This document shows, piece after piece, positions 34,049 to 48,170 of a DNA stretch of 64,000 nucleotides. This DNA comes from Timema cristinae (lineage: Eukaryota > Arthropoda > Insecta > Phasmatodea > Timematidae). The translations under genes and the position numbers were made by a program. The stretch spans positions 18,907,541 to 18,971,540 of the forward strand of contig JBCFYV010000024.1 in the NCBI GenBank assembly GCA_039000515.1, given 5' to 3'. The notes below the pieces were generated by a model. The model was not told the origin of the DNA. It worked only from the letters and a program-made list of their open reading frames with translations, and ran no database searches. How positions within the stretch are numbered: the stretch's first letter is position 1; each line of letters begins with the position of its first letter.

Positions 34049-37000
34049 CTAAAATAGAAAAAAAAAGTAATATACAATTAAATACACTTTATAATTTTAT
34101 TTTATTTAAATTGCAATTAAGAGTGCTTACCTTTAATTTCATTACTCCGAGTGTATCTACTGTTTCTTCTCTTTATTTATATTTGACATACTCGTACATG
34201 TTTAAAATCAATGTTAATTTATGCTTCATACTTTTAAAATACTGTTTATTCTTGCTTTATTTGGTACTTTTAAAATTACTGTTCTTTCCTGCTTTATGCT
34301 CTTAAAATTACTTTTCATTCTTGTTTCATGCTTAAAATCACGGTTTGTTCTTGATTCATACTTTTAAAAAGACTACTAATTTCTTCTTACTTAGGTCACT
34401 GCTCATTCCTGCTTCATACTATTAATGTTTATACTTAATATTAATTACTACTGACTACAAACATTATTGTTCACTATTGCTTGTTTTTGCCTCACACTAT
34501 CAAAACTACAGCTAATTTATGACTATTCTTGAATAGTAATATGTAATATGTTTATTCTTTATTCCTGCTTGTTACTACATACTAGATACTGCTCGTTACT
34601 TTCTACATACTAAATAATGCTTGAAAATGTTTAGTTCCTGTTCATCACATATCCTGCTTAATACTTTATGTAACTATTCCATACATTTTACAATCATTTT
34701 GGGTTTTATATGGTTTGTTTTATAGCAGGAGTAAACAGTAAATTCAATCTAGTCTTAGAGTACCAGTTGATAAATCTGGGAAAATTAGATTTTGAGCCGA
34801 GGAGATGTACAAGGAGAGAGAAAACTCCTTACCTTCACCGCACTACTTTATTAGGGAGTGTGGCTGTAGAGGGTCATCATAGTAACTGTGGTAGGATTTC
34901 AAAGCACTAGTCATCTTCTTATTTATCTATATTGGGTACTGCACTGAATTCAAGTTTGTGACCATTTTGATTGGGTTCATTATTTACATAGTTAGCGGTC
35001 ACATTCTTATTGCTCTTCTAGAAGTTTAAATGTCAACCCTTTCCTTTCTCAGCATCTTACATGTTCCTAAATGTACCGGGTTGGATTAAAACTATTTTTG
35101 TTGGCGTATGTTTTGATGATTTTAACTAGGAATCATTATAGAGCAACTTTAATATAATACCTCATAGTTAATATAGTTCCCATTGCATCAAAGTTACTTC
35201 TATTTTATTAATATGTATTGAGTTGGTAGAGTAATAGGTAACATATGATTTTTACATCTTTTATGGTAGGCTATAGTTTTTTTAAATGTATATGGGGAAA
35301 AAGAATTGTTCATAATAGGAAGTTGATACACTACTGAAGCTTTTACTTACCCTTTCTTAAATCTCTTCATGTTTTCAACTATATTAAACTGCTGCCATCT
35401 TTTTGAGAAATTTATACAACCTTCTGGAAGGAGGTCACTGTTGCCAATGTGAACAAATGTTAAATCTTGAAGAACTAGGCCTCTGAAAAATATATAAACT
35501 TATTGTAAATTAATTGGTATTTCTTTAAAGAAAAGTTTTTCTCACTTTTAGAGGTATGTTTTGTTATATTTTGAAAAGAGGATAGAAGGGCAAGGCCTAC
35601 ACATTTATCAGAAAACTGTAGGCCTCAAAGTTCACAATTTAAAACACAACAAAACAAACAATTATGGAACTTTTGGGTACATGTTCCCTTCTTCGGCAGA
35701 AGAGAGTAAAACACAAACTTGAGTATGGCAGCATGGCTGGAGGTTGATCAAGGTCCCTTAGATACTGTTGTTACCTGTTTATTGATTGATTTTACAAAAT
35801 GAAATAAATATAAGAATGGTGGTAGGCTGTTAGAATTAAAGAAGGGCCGTGTCTTTCTATTTTCTTTTCAACGTTTAATTAAAAATAACCATTTGACAAC
35901 ATTTTTCCTTTATTTACATACCCACAATGTTTTCCCTTATCTTTTGCCTTCCTCCATTTTGTTTCTATTCTCCTTTTCTGTTCATTTTCATTCTTTATCA
36001 TGTAAATGTCAATTTTTCTCCTGTTTTATTCAATAACACCACCTATATTTTCAAAGCTACCGTACTTCCAACATTTTTGGATCAAACAAATAGTATTTCA
36101 TTCAAAGTAGCTTGCCTATTTCAATAGCCTTGTGGCATTTTTACAAACATGTCTTAAATCAAGAAACGGGCAACAACGGTAGGTATCTAAACCACTATGA
36201 ACTAACTCTAGCCATGCTGCCATAGTCCAGTTGGTGTGTTTCTCTCTTCTGCTGATGAAGGGGAGTGACATGTCCTGAAAATATGATAATTATGTGTTGT
36301 TTTTTTTTATAGTGAACTTTGAGGCCTTCAGTTTTGTGGCGAGTGTGTAGGCCTTGCCCTTTTGTCTTCTATACAATGTTTAATTTAAAACAGCCATTTG
36401 GCACCATTTGTCCTTTATTTTGTTATATTTGGAAGGACATAATAAAAAATGAGTATGTGATAGTTATGAACTAATCATGTGAGCTATAAGATTACTTAAC
36501 ATGTTTATGAACTTACATATAGGGTATACAAGGAGGTTGGGTCTCAGCTAAGGCCTGTCTGTAAGCTCGAAAACTAGACGAGCTATCTATGAGAGCACAA
36601 TACTCCTTGAGGCCTTCCGTGATCTGTTTTTGCCACTCCAACCGTCTTATTGGAGCAGAGTCTATTGCAGACAGAAGTGCCAAGTATGAATTGAAATTGT
36701 TAATCTTGCGGAGGTGCTTCATAATCTTGATGAACTTCACCACATAGCGCTCACGATCCTTTGCCTCATTCTGTTCCAAGATTCGCGAACGAGCCCTAAA
36801 GGAACACAAAACCAAATTCTAAATACATATTTAACCAACTTGTACACTAAAATATGTGATAAGTGAGGAGCAAATGGGTGGTGCCTAGGTGGATTTTATA
36901 TTATTTGTGAAGCTTCTGAAATAAAAGTTTAAAAAATCTTTCCAAACACTTAAGAAAACAAAAAACAAATACATATAGTAGTATTCCATTTGGAAGAAGG

Positions 37001-40000
37001 TACATGAAAGGTGGATAGAAACATATAAAAAGAACGAACACATTGTGGCTTTTACAGTGAAAAGAAGAACACAGTTCACACTTTACATTGCTGCCATTGG
37101 ACAAAGAGGTAATGGTTGGTTTTTGAAGGAAACTGATCACTACCTCCCAACCCCTCGACCCAGGTTTAATTCTATCAAAACTCATCGGGAAGGAGTGTGA
37201 AACGCGCAATGCAACTTCCTAAAAGGGGAAACAAAAAAAAACTTAAGGGAGAAAAAGTAAATATGTAAAGAATCATATGACACTCAGATAGGAACATGTA
37301 AAAGGAATGACAAACATAGGAAATGGATATTGGCTGTAAATATATAATATATTTCTATAAGGAAATATAATACAATTACCTCAAAGCGAAAAGAGATTTT
37401 CCTTAAAAGAAATAGTGTAGTACTCGAAATAATGTGGTTCTCTTACTAAGTAAATGTAAGAGAAGAGATTAAAAAATTTAATTAGCTCCTATACAAAACC
37501 AGAATTGATCTTATTCATCTTAAGTTATTTAACTAGACAGCTGAAAAAACAGTCATAGTAAAATTAATAATTCTTTTTAGGAAGAACAAAAATCTCTTAC
37601 CAATAGGACATTTTGTTGAAGTGCTCTGTGAACCTTGTGAGGTTGGGACTTCGCTCCTCATTCTGTTCCTGTGCCCAGACTAACACTTCAGGAATTTCTA
37701 TCTTCATAAACAAGTTATTATCTAATAGAGTCATCTGTTCTGCAATTTGTTCAGATTTGAAATCCAGTAGTGAGGCTTGCCTAAGAGAACAAATGTGAAA
37801 CATTTATTAGAATTTTTTAATGCCCAAAAGGAAGAGAGATTATAACAAAATTACATCAATCAACATATATATTTTGTTAACGTTTGCTTTGGCCTTTACT
37901 GACAGTTCCCATAATAATAAGTTGTTGTTCTATTCTTGTCCTCCTTGCAAATATGCTTGGCCAATTTAAAAAGTGAAATCAATTAAATCATTTTTCAAAG
38001 TGATGAGATGTAGTTTCGAAGCAGAAACATATGCAAAGTTTTTAACTAGGTAACTTTTCGGGTTACAGAAAAAAATAAAAATCGCCATACTATTCCTATG
38101 CTTGTAAATCTGCCAAAATGTTGATTTAGATCTTCTTCTGCTTACTTTTATTTTTTGCTTTCAAAATACTTTATTATTTCTTTATTAAGGTGGGCTAGAA
38201 GGGAGTATAAATTAAGGTCTGTATTTTTAACAAAAATACCTTTTTTGGCCAAAATAAATCACACATTACTTCATTAAATACATTTAGTTTAATTTTATAC
38301 ATATTGTAATCTTAATTTTTTTTTAGATAATTGTAGTGAGCATTGTAGAACTCAACCAGGACTATTTCCTAGAATTAAAAATGTTTCTGTTTAAATGATA
38401 TGTCCATGGCAATTATTTAAGAATGTTAGTTTAGACTATGTAGAAAATCATACTAAATGTATCTAATGAAGCAATATGTTGTTACCTGCTTCAGTAGACA
38501 CATGGTCTAAGGTGTCACTCTCATGTTAGATTAGACTACGGATGACAGGGAGATCGAGGTTCGAATCCCGGCCAGGTGTATTGTGGGTGGTTTTTATAAA
38601 TGGGGTTTCCACTCCCTCTCTACACAAATTTAGATACATTTTCTCAAAATTCAACCTTCACCTTTAACTTATTAAGGTAATTAGTACATTTGCATATATC
38701 CTTTAAACAGGTAGTAAAATGCGATGCAGTTTTTGTAGCTATATACTTTTTTAAAGTATATAGTTACAACAACTGCAGAACTGTGAACTTTAACACAAAT
38801 TCCTTTTCATCTTACCTTAAGCTTTAGTTATAAAACAGTACAAAAAAAAGTTTTGTACCTAGTGTAAACATTGAGTGATGACAATAGCGTGCTGGAAGTG
38901 CTGTGAAGTTTCTTTAGGTTGAACCGCTCAATAATTTTGACTCTAAGGGCTTTAGCCATGGTAAGATCCCCACTACACAGTAGCTGGTAAACAAAATCCA
39001 TTAATGTCTGAACTACAATTTCATCGAGGTCCGACATTCTGAAACAAGGGAACAATACTAATTATGTTCAACATTCAGAGCAAATTTGTATTAGTTTACT
39101 GTTGGAATATTGACATTTTTAATTAGATTAAGTGCAAACAAAACAGTTCGAAAGACATTGACATTATTTATCTGTAATTTGATGTGTAAATACATTTAAA
39201 AAAAAAGTTAACATGTTTTCATCAAAAAGGTGTCTGTACTTTGTTCATAAGAGATAGAATGAAGAAGGAAAGCATGTAAGACCTGCTCCAGTAATTGAAT
39301 GATCTAAGGTGTCACTTTTGCAATAGATTGGACTGCCGATTACGGCGAGATCGGGGTTCAAATCCTGATCAGGTGTACTGAGGAAGGTTTTCCCTAAATG
39401 GTTTACCACTCTCCCTCACACATGCAAGTACATTACCTCTAAATGCTATCTCCCACATTTATAAATCATTAGCATAAATATATTAATAATCCCAACAGGT
39501 AATAAAATGAGGTGTACACAAATACATATGAAACAATCATCATTAATAATCATTAGAATAGCAAAACTCATTAATAACTTGGATTGTTAAGACACATATC
39601 TTTTAACTAAATTCTAAGTTAGTTTTATTGAGAAACCTTGGAACACTTACGTGAGGTCGCTGACTACTCTGACTAGAAGAGAAAATGCTTCCCTTGCTGC
39701 TCGCTGCTTCACAGGGTCAGCTGAGCAGCTGAACCGCTTGTGGCGATGACACAGTTTACAAATCAATTCCAGCGGTGACAAGAAGGTGCGATATGTTGTA
39801 AGGAATGCTTCTTGGTACAAGAAGTCTGGAACATGAGGAATGGGATATGCTATAATAAAACAGGAGAAAATGTTAATTTAATTTATTGATCTTGAAAAAT
39901 GTTAGTTAAATTAACAATTATTTACTTATTTATTTATGATAAATTACAATTATTTACTATCAATTTAATCAACAAATATATTCTTTTTCCACAGTGTTCT

Positions 40001-43000
40001 AATAACACAAGCTTTGGACCTAAAAAAAATGTTTAGAAGAAAATAATAAAGTACAAACAAAGGTTTGATGCTAAGAGGTATTATAGTATATTTTTTCATA
40101 CTTGTCTGCTTTAACATTTCATTTAACTTTTGTGTAATCTTTAAAATTTCAATTTCATTAGAACAGGGCTGCCACTATTTTATTACTACAAAATTTCTTG
40201 TGTTTTACAGATTTTCTAAAAGGAACATTTTTACAAACAAACGATAAATATACAGAGGTGAGAAATTTCATTTTTCATCAAATAAGTTGGTGGGAAGTAA
40301 TGTGATTGGTTTTTGACCAGAGCTTATTGGTGAAATATATGCAGTCATTATGTAACCCGGTCTTTCAAAAGAGAGTAAGGTGCTAAGATGTGAGTTCGAA
40401 TTGGTGAGCTCAGCTTTTTAGCTATATTTTTCGTCTTTATAAAGGCCTATAATTTAAAACTTTCAGTTAAGTTATCTAAATTTTCAAATATTTTATTAGT
40501 TTTTGTGATTTTTTTTAATTTTTATTTTCCCTGTTTAATATTTCCTGTGTTTTCTCAATTTTCGAGATGAGTGTCAACCCTGAGGAAGCAATATTTATCC
40601 ATTGGTAGTGATATATTGAAGTGAGTTTGAATATTTTTAATGCATATATAATAACAGTGCATATGGAAAAGGTTTTCAAAATAACTAGAATATTCTGAAT
40701 TCCTTTTGACAAGCACGAATCACATTTGAATGTTTATTAATATTAATATTGCATATCGGGGGAAATTAAATTTTTGTCTTTGTTTAAGATATGCTTGGAG
40801 AACTAACAACATACTTCAAAAATTCATGTGTTTGTTCAACTAAAATTAACAGAGGAAATTTATTATTTATCTGTACAAATCTGTGGAAAATAACTTTCTT
40901 AGTCAAAAGTACTGTGGTACAGAGTAATTCTTGTATTTTCCAACTCAAGATCTTGACTCTCCATAAAATTCCCAACTTTCAAGATTTTCCCCAACTTTGA
41001 GGTGATGGAGGATATGAGCATAGGGGAGGTGACACTCTCCCCTGACTCCCAGCGCGACGTCCCTGGCAATATACCAAGATATTGTTGGAAATGTAAAAAG
41101 GAATAATATGTTTCATATTTGTTTCAGCAAGTAAATTTGTGTCTCTCCTTTGTTTAGTTTAAGACAAATAAAGTTACAATTGAAAGAATTCCCTGAAAAC
41201 CTCCCAAAACATGCCTACAAATAATTTTCTCCTGTTGGACACATTTATGTGAAAAACACATCAAAGTGTGGCTTAAACCAACAATTCTTAACCAGGGGGC
41301 CTCAAAAATATAATTTAAAATGTTATTTCTTATTACTGAAGTCAATTATCTTAAATTTTACATTTTGGAAGAAAGAATTCAATGATCGTAAGCATGTAAG
41401 TATAGTAGACTCTCGATTGTCCAGGGTAAAGGAGGGGAGGGGAAGCACGGATAATACAAATAATCCCCATCTGTTTACCATCGCTGTTAAAAATTTGTTG
41501 CCCCTTGTTTATATTTAATTATGTGAAAAAGGAATTTCCACAATGGTAAATATTAAAACAAAGCAGCGAAATCGACTCCGAATCGACTCCTACATGTGAA
41601 TAGCATTAAGTAATACAAACAAAACTAGACTAGACAAATTAGTTGAAATTGTTCATCAGTAAAGGTCCCATTAAAACATTTAGGTAAGTTAATTTCTGTT
41701 TGTTGTTATTATAATCAGTAAATAAAGCCACTATTTTAGAATAAATCTTAATGATTAATATATTAGCAAAAACTAGGGGGCCGCAAAAATATTTTAGGAT
41801 ATTTAGGGGGCCACGAGTAATAGAAGGTTAAGAACCACCGGCTTAAACCTCAGGGTAATCTAATATAATGGCATGACAGTAGTTCTTTCTATATTTAGTA
41901 GGTTAGCCTAACCATATCAGATGTTCACCATATATTAATAGAATTGATTCAGAAATGGTTGGAAAAATAAAATATTAATAAAATTATAAAACTATAAATA
42001 TTTCACTATTTCATACCTGTTTCATTTTCCTCTGAAAGTATGAAAGCAAAATAAACAGAAAGAATCAACAAGTGACAAATGTTCCCAAACTATTTATGTT
42101 TTATTATTTGTTATATGAAATTTTTAAAAACTACAATCATTACCAAGTAATAAAAAATAAAAAATTGGAACACATCATTTCTTCAATAATTTTCCATTAA
42201 GGAGAAAATTTCAATTTCAAACAATTAATTTGATATTTAAAATGAGTGAACTTGTTTCTTGAAAACAAAACATTAATGGAGATATCTTAATGTTGACTTT
42301 TTAAAAAACAACAAAATTAACTTTAAACAAATGTTGATAATCCTTAACTCTCAATCCTACCCCCCTCCCCATATAATGTTTTATGAAATATTTAATATAA
42401 TTAAGTTATGTTTTGTGAAATATTTAATATAATTTTGATATAATAAGAATTAATGTGATTGTGCTGACTGTATGTAAGGAACTAGGCTCAAATAAATATA
42501 ATTTTCTTTAGATTGAAAAATGACATCTTGACATAGGAAAAAAACCCAGGATTTATTCCAGTGTAATTTTTCAATTTAAAGAATATGATATTTAGATGTG
42601 GCTTCAACCATACTTAATATATAGTAGGATAGCTATTTAATCCATCAAATAAATATTTTCATATGACAACACATAAGACGAGTAAAACACCTTTCAACCT
42701 CAAGAGCAGTGAAAAGAGTATCTTTCAGACGCTAACTTCTCACTTCTACCATATATTAATATGGTCTTCCAGACTGTCAAATTGCTATTATGGATCCAGT
42801 ACTTAATTATATAAGATTTTGGACCTAATGCTGAATCAAAAAAACAGAACCTATGACAAGCCTCGAACGAAAACCAGAAAGCACAAGAAAGATGAGACTC
42901 GTGATTTTTCACAGAAAATGTTTGTATTTATTTTTTTAGTGTGATGAATGCTGTCCAAGATATTCAAAGCAACATTTAACCTAATGCATGAGTCCAGCAA

Positions 43001-46000
43001 CGTTTTTCCAATGTCTTTAATGTTTTAAAAGGCCAATCTGAATGGTTTATAAGCACTTCAAATTCAAGTGCAAGGACAGAGGGATAATAAAATTTATCAA
43101 GGGCTTGTTTTAAAGCCCATAAGACAGTTATTTAAAGAATTCACATATGAATATATCAAAAGTGTATTATTGATTTATCAAACTGTTGAAAATTGTATTC
43201 TTGGTTCATCAAACATTTGAAAAATATTATTAGTTTATCAAACATTTGAAAGGTTGTATTATTTTAGGTCCACGGGTAAAAATTAATTGTAAACTATAAT
43301 CTCTATTTACAAAAAATTGGCTAAAATGATATTTTTTTTCAAATTGGAAAGTAGGATTTTTAAGAGGGTTCATGTTTTCTTTATTAAAAGTAAGGTTGTA
43401 TTTATAGAGTTTACAATGTTAAAATTCCAAAAATACAAGAGTAAATTGATAAACTTTGGAATTAAAAGTAGGATGTAGGGAGAGTAATGTTTTTTTTCCT
43501 CCAAATTATTTTTTTTAGCATGATTTTCTTAGCCCTATTACCTGTTCATGTTATACACTTATGTACTAATTATGTTAATGGTTAAAGGGATTAAGAAGGT
43601 TATATTTATAGGAAGTGCACCCACATTTGCACAGAGTGGAAAAGAATTTCGGAAAACCAGCCTTAGTACATCTGTCTAAGACTCAAACCTCGATTTCCTT
43701 GTCAATGGCAGACTAGCCTAGAGCGAGAGCACCTAGCGCATTAGACCGTGCAACCACCGATGCTGGTCCAAAATAAACTAAATCAATGTGCGATATGGAA
43801 TTAATTTATTATGATTAGTTTGTTAAAAAAAAAAAGTAAACCAGTTGAAACTAAGTAAAAGTATATAAGTAACATTAGTGAGTGGGTAAATGTGCTGGAC
43901 TGTGTAACAATACATAAGTACAGATGACAATTTTCTGGTAAATTTTCTGTAAAAAATTTAAGATCATTGAAATACAGGGGATGGGGATGTATTCATAAGG
44001 GCTTTGAATATAATATCCAAGTATTAACATGTCTAGTATACAGTAGATTAATTATTTATTTTAGCATTCAATCCCCAGGCACTGTAATTGGTAAGGAGTG
44101 TAAGAAGAGTACTGGAATCTTTGTTTATGCATTAATGTATATAATGTGAAAATTTTTCTGTGTAAATATAATCAGATTTTTTTTTTTTTTTTAACTTCCA
44201 TGACGTCAGCCTGCAACCAAGTGGCTGTCGCCTGTTGGCGAAAATAGTGCCAATTTCTGAACTGCAGTGAGAACTTTAAACCTTGGGATAGAATCCAATT
44301 TTCTTAGGAAGGGCCTTATCTGACAGCTAGATAAGTTATTAGATCTACTTTTATGTGGTCATACTGTACAACAAATCATGGGATATTTTGCACTTTTGAT
44401 ATATATTATTAGGGCTTGGATTTTGATGATTTTACATTTTTTTTTTTTTTGCAAACCTGGGACGTTGTTCAACTAATTGTATACAAATGTGTTTCATAAG
44501 AAACTTTGCTAATTTTAGTAGCTTTGTTAAGACATTTTTTTACATTTTAACATGTTTTTACACTAATTTGGTATTTTTATAGGGCTTTTGGTCGGAGACG
44601 CGGCAGTAGGCCTAAAGTCAGTTGGCCTAAAATTCATTTGGCCTAAAAGTCATTTGGCCTAAAAGTCAGATGGCCTAAAAGTCATTTGGCCTAAAAGTCA
44701 GATGGCCTAAAAGTCAGTTGGCCTAAAAGTCATTTGGCCTAAAGTCATTTGGCCTAAAAGTCATTTGGCCTAAAAGTCATTTGGCCTAAAGTCATTTGGC
44801 CTAAAGTCATTTGGCCTAAAAGTCATTTGGCCTAAAATATAATGTAAAAACCTTCGGGTATCTCCGTAAAATAAGCACTGTTAGTTTTTTCATCTGATTA
44901 TAGATAGCACAAGTGATGGTAGATGGTGTTAAGCTATTTCTAAAAACATAGACTTTATTTAAACACAGACTTACTCTATTTAATTACTCTATGGCATTAA
45001 AAACTAGAAAGCTCATTGCTGCACTCACGAAAGTACGCCACCTATACCTATCTTGAGCTGGTTCTATCCAATCTATCTCATTACATCCTATGTTTCTCAG
45101 GTCTATCCAAATGTTATCCTCCATCTGCGTCAAGGTCTTCCTAGTGAGTGGTCTTTTTTATTGGGTTTGTCATTCAATACCTTGAACGCAGTTCTAAATA
45201 CAAACATTCACGCTGCATGACCTGCCTACCATAACCTGCAAGATTTTATTACCCTATTAATGTCTGGTGATGAGTACAGGGCTTTCAGCTCATCATTGTG
45301 TAGCATCCTCCACTCCTTACTATCTTCATTATTTTTGGATCAAATATCTTCCTAAGCACCGTGTTTTCAAACATCCTAAATTAATTTTTGGCATGTAAGA
45401 AAAGAGACCACGTTTCACACTCATAGAGAACAACCGGTAAAATTATGGTTCTGTATATTCAAAGTTTTACATTTCTTGACAGGTGAGATAACCTATATTT
45501 ATGTGAGCAAGTATGTGAGTATCCATGGATGTTTTACAAGGACTAAAGGGGTCTGCGAGCAAAACGTTTAGGAATTACTGCACTAAAGCAATGTTATCTC
45601 ACATACATGCAAAGAAAAAAAATTGAGCTATCCTAAAGTTTAACTAACAATGACGAATGAAACAAGTTTCGCATACATACACCAATGTCATAATTCCCTT
45701 AGTTAGCCGTGTCTCTATTCTATTCTATACTACTTATCAAAGTGTCGGTCTGTAGTTAGAAACTCTGTGTGTATGTCGTTCTGTTGTTTAAGATCTTTGG
45801 AAAAGCTTAATTTATTTCGATGGAGTTTTTTTTAATGTGTAGGATATTTATACAGGTAGGTTTTTCCATATAATTTATACGTTGTCTTATCAGTGAGCTA
45901 AGTAGTGTCTAGCAGTGTCTAAAAACCGACTGTAGGTGTCGTTTTTTGCATCTTAAATTTGTATCAATTCAAATATATTAAATTTTAATGCATACATCTT

Positions 46001-48109
46001 TTTAAAACCCTTGGCAACAATGTGTTTCTAAAGAACAAGAAATGAATTGTAAATCTCCTTGGCAACGAGTATTTTGAAATATAAACAAACATGAATAATT
46101 CCTTACGTATAATTTGATAATCCTATTTACTGTAATAGAAATCTTGAGAAAACTACTGAACAGATTTTGACAAACGAACACTCAATTTAAAGGTTAGGTA
46201 AGGACTATAGTTGAGTACATGGTGCTGAGAGAGGAAGATATGCTTCCTGCAGATGCAGCAAATGTTGTAATTCTTAGTGTGCGTCCAGCTAGACGTCAAT
46301 TTTAGGCTCGCCTTTCTCTCCAGAGTCGCCACAGGTATGCCGGACCAGATATATTGCGGGATTTAAAATGTGATAACTATGGACTTTCTAAAGGTGAAAT
46401 AAGATTATTGGGTGGTTAAGACCAAATTCACAAAGTGCGAACGAAGACAAACTTCTCAGGTGGAGCCTCCAAACAAACTAAATGCTGTTTACTATGTTAC
46501 CAAAAATGTTGCCCAGGTGTAGATGCACCTCAACAATGCTGCCAATATGCTACCAACATTTATTTGATGTTTACCGCTCACTAACGGGAAACCGTCAACA
46601 TGTCGCCAATATTTAGAACTGATTTTCACGTTTTTGTTGACGATTGTGCTATCACCACTTATTTCCAACAATGTTGCTGCGGAGTGGACGCAACTTACTT
46701 TGCTTATGTGGAACGGTGCAAAAAATAGACAAATTATGGCAAATGTTTATATGCTAAGCAATCCAATGATATTAGGTTAGAAAGATCGTATTCTTTATTT
46801 TAATACTAAGCGCTGATTATTAATTGGCTGTTATAATAGCTCAGAGCCATCTTAGGTAGGGGACCAAAGCGGCCCTGGCTTCTCTTCAGAAGAAACCTCC
46901 TAGAAGAGTCAAAACTAAACATTAACTTAAAAACATTCACTAACTATCAAACAGTTGAAAAGAAAGTATTTTTTAAGTTTAGAGAAAGCTACGTCCGTAC
47001 TTATTGGCAAGTCATAGAACGCAGGGTGGATTGAGAGATAAGGCCGCTGCCTCACAGTTAGAGATAAGATGTACAAATGTTTACTCGTACTAATCTCATA
47101 TTGTCTATAGCTTACTTATAGTCTACAGGTCCGCCCAGTGGATTAAGGGTCTATGGAAATGGAATTTCTAGGGCCTCCTTCACACACACAAATTAACTTA
47201 ATATAGTGTTGAAATATTATGTTCGTAAATCTAATGTAATTGTGTGCATAAATAAAATATAAAACCTTCCTTCAATAACTTCCTCCACAGTTTTATTTTC
47301 ATTCTTATCATGCATCATTTTTGTCCAAGCGTTAATTTTAAAATCTAAAATATCTTTTGAACTTTTTAAAGTATGATGTTCACTTTTACGGAAAGCCAAG
47401 TATTTGACATAAACACCGACAAGAAATCCGTGCGATGTAAAAATATCAAAATATTAGTATTTATCAATAAACTCCATCAAACTACCCGGAACTTATGAAA
47501 GGAGCACAACAAGCGTTGCTTCATAGAATCAACACTCTCTACATCGTCCTGGATGGCCGACCACCCTAGCAGCTAGAGGAGGAGTTGCAGGGGACCTGGT
47601 CATCTTCAACTCCCACCACCGCAGATCCAATACTACAAGGAGCAGCCCGGCTACCAGCAGTCACTCAGGGGACGCGGTGGCGGAAATACCGGACGCAGGA
47701 AGTAAAGAAGAAATGGGTACACAGATATCTGAGAATACTGGTGCCTTATATGTTATTGTAAGCCATGTACTACCTTTTGTTTAGTGAAGTTAGCCTAGGG
47801 TAGGCCCTCTTGTCATTGGTGGCTCTCCTCCCTGACCATCCCTTTTGTTTTCTGTGTTTAAAAATATACTTTAAATCAATCTTAAATGCACGTGGATTGT
47901 GAATGCGGAAAACTCGTTTTCGTGAAATAGAAATATTTGTGTGGTTGGGGGCCTCGAGAAGTGAGACCCTGGGTAAAACTGCCCCATTTGCCCCCATAAG
48001 TCAGTGCTTAACACAGCCGTACTCTCTCAGCGGCCAAATCCGTCATTTAGAGAAAAATGTATGCGTTGTACTCTGGACTTAATAATAATAGTAATAATAT
48101 TATTATTAC

Positions 48110-48170
<61 letters not shown>

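Noticed and set aside
33788..34305. Plus-strand frames of 89 and 113 codons
   Set aside because: They lie antisense to the last RapGEF1 exon and in an AT-rich tandem repeat.
37613..37798. Plus-strand open frame opposite a RapGEF1 exon
   Set aside because: Antisense shadow. The minus strand carries the conserved CDC25 motifs with correct splice sites.
46200..46430. A protein-coding exon from the fragment around [20 protein letters not shown]
   Set aside because: The frame soon meets stops and I cannot match it to a family. It may be transposon debris.
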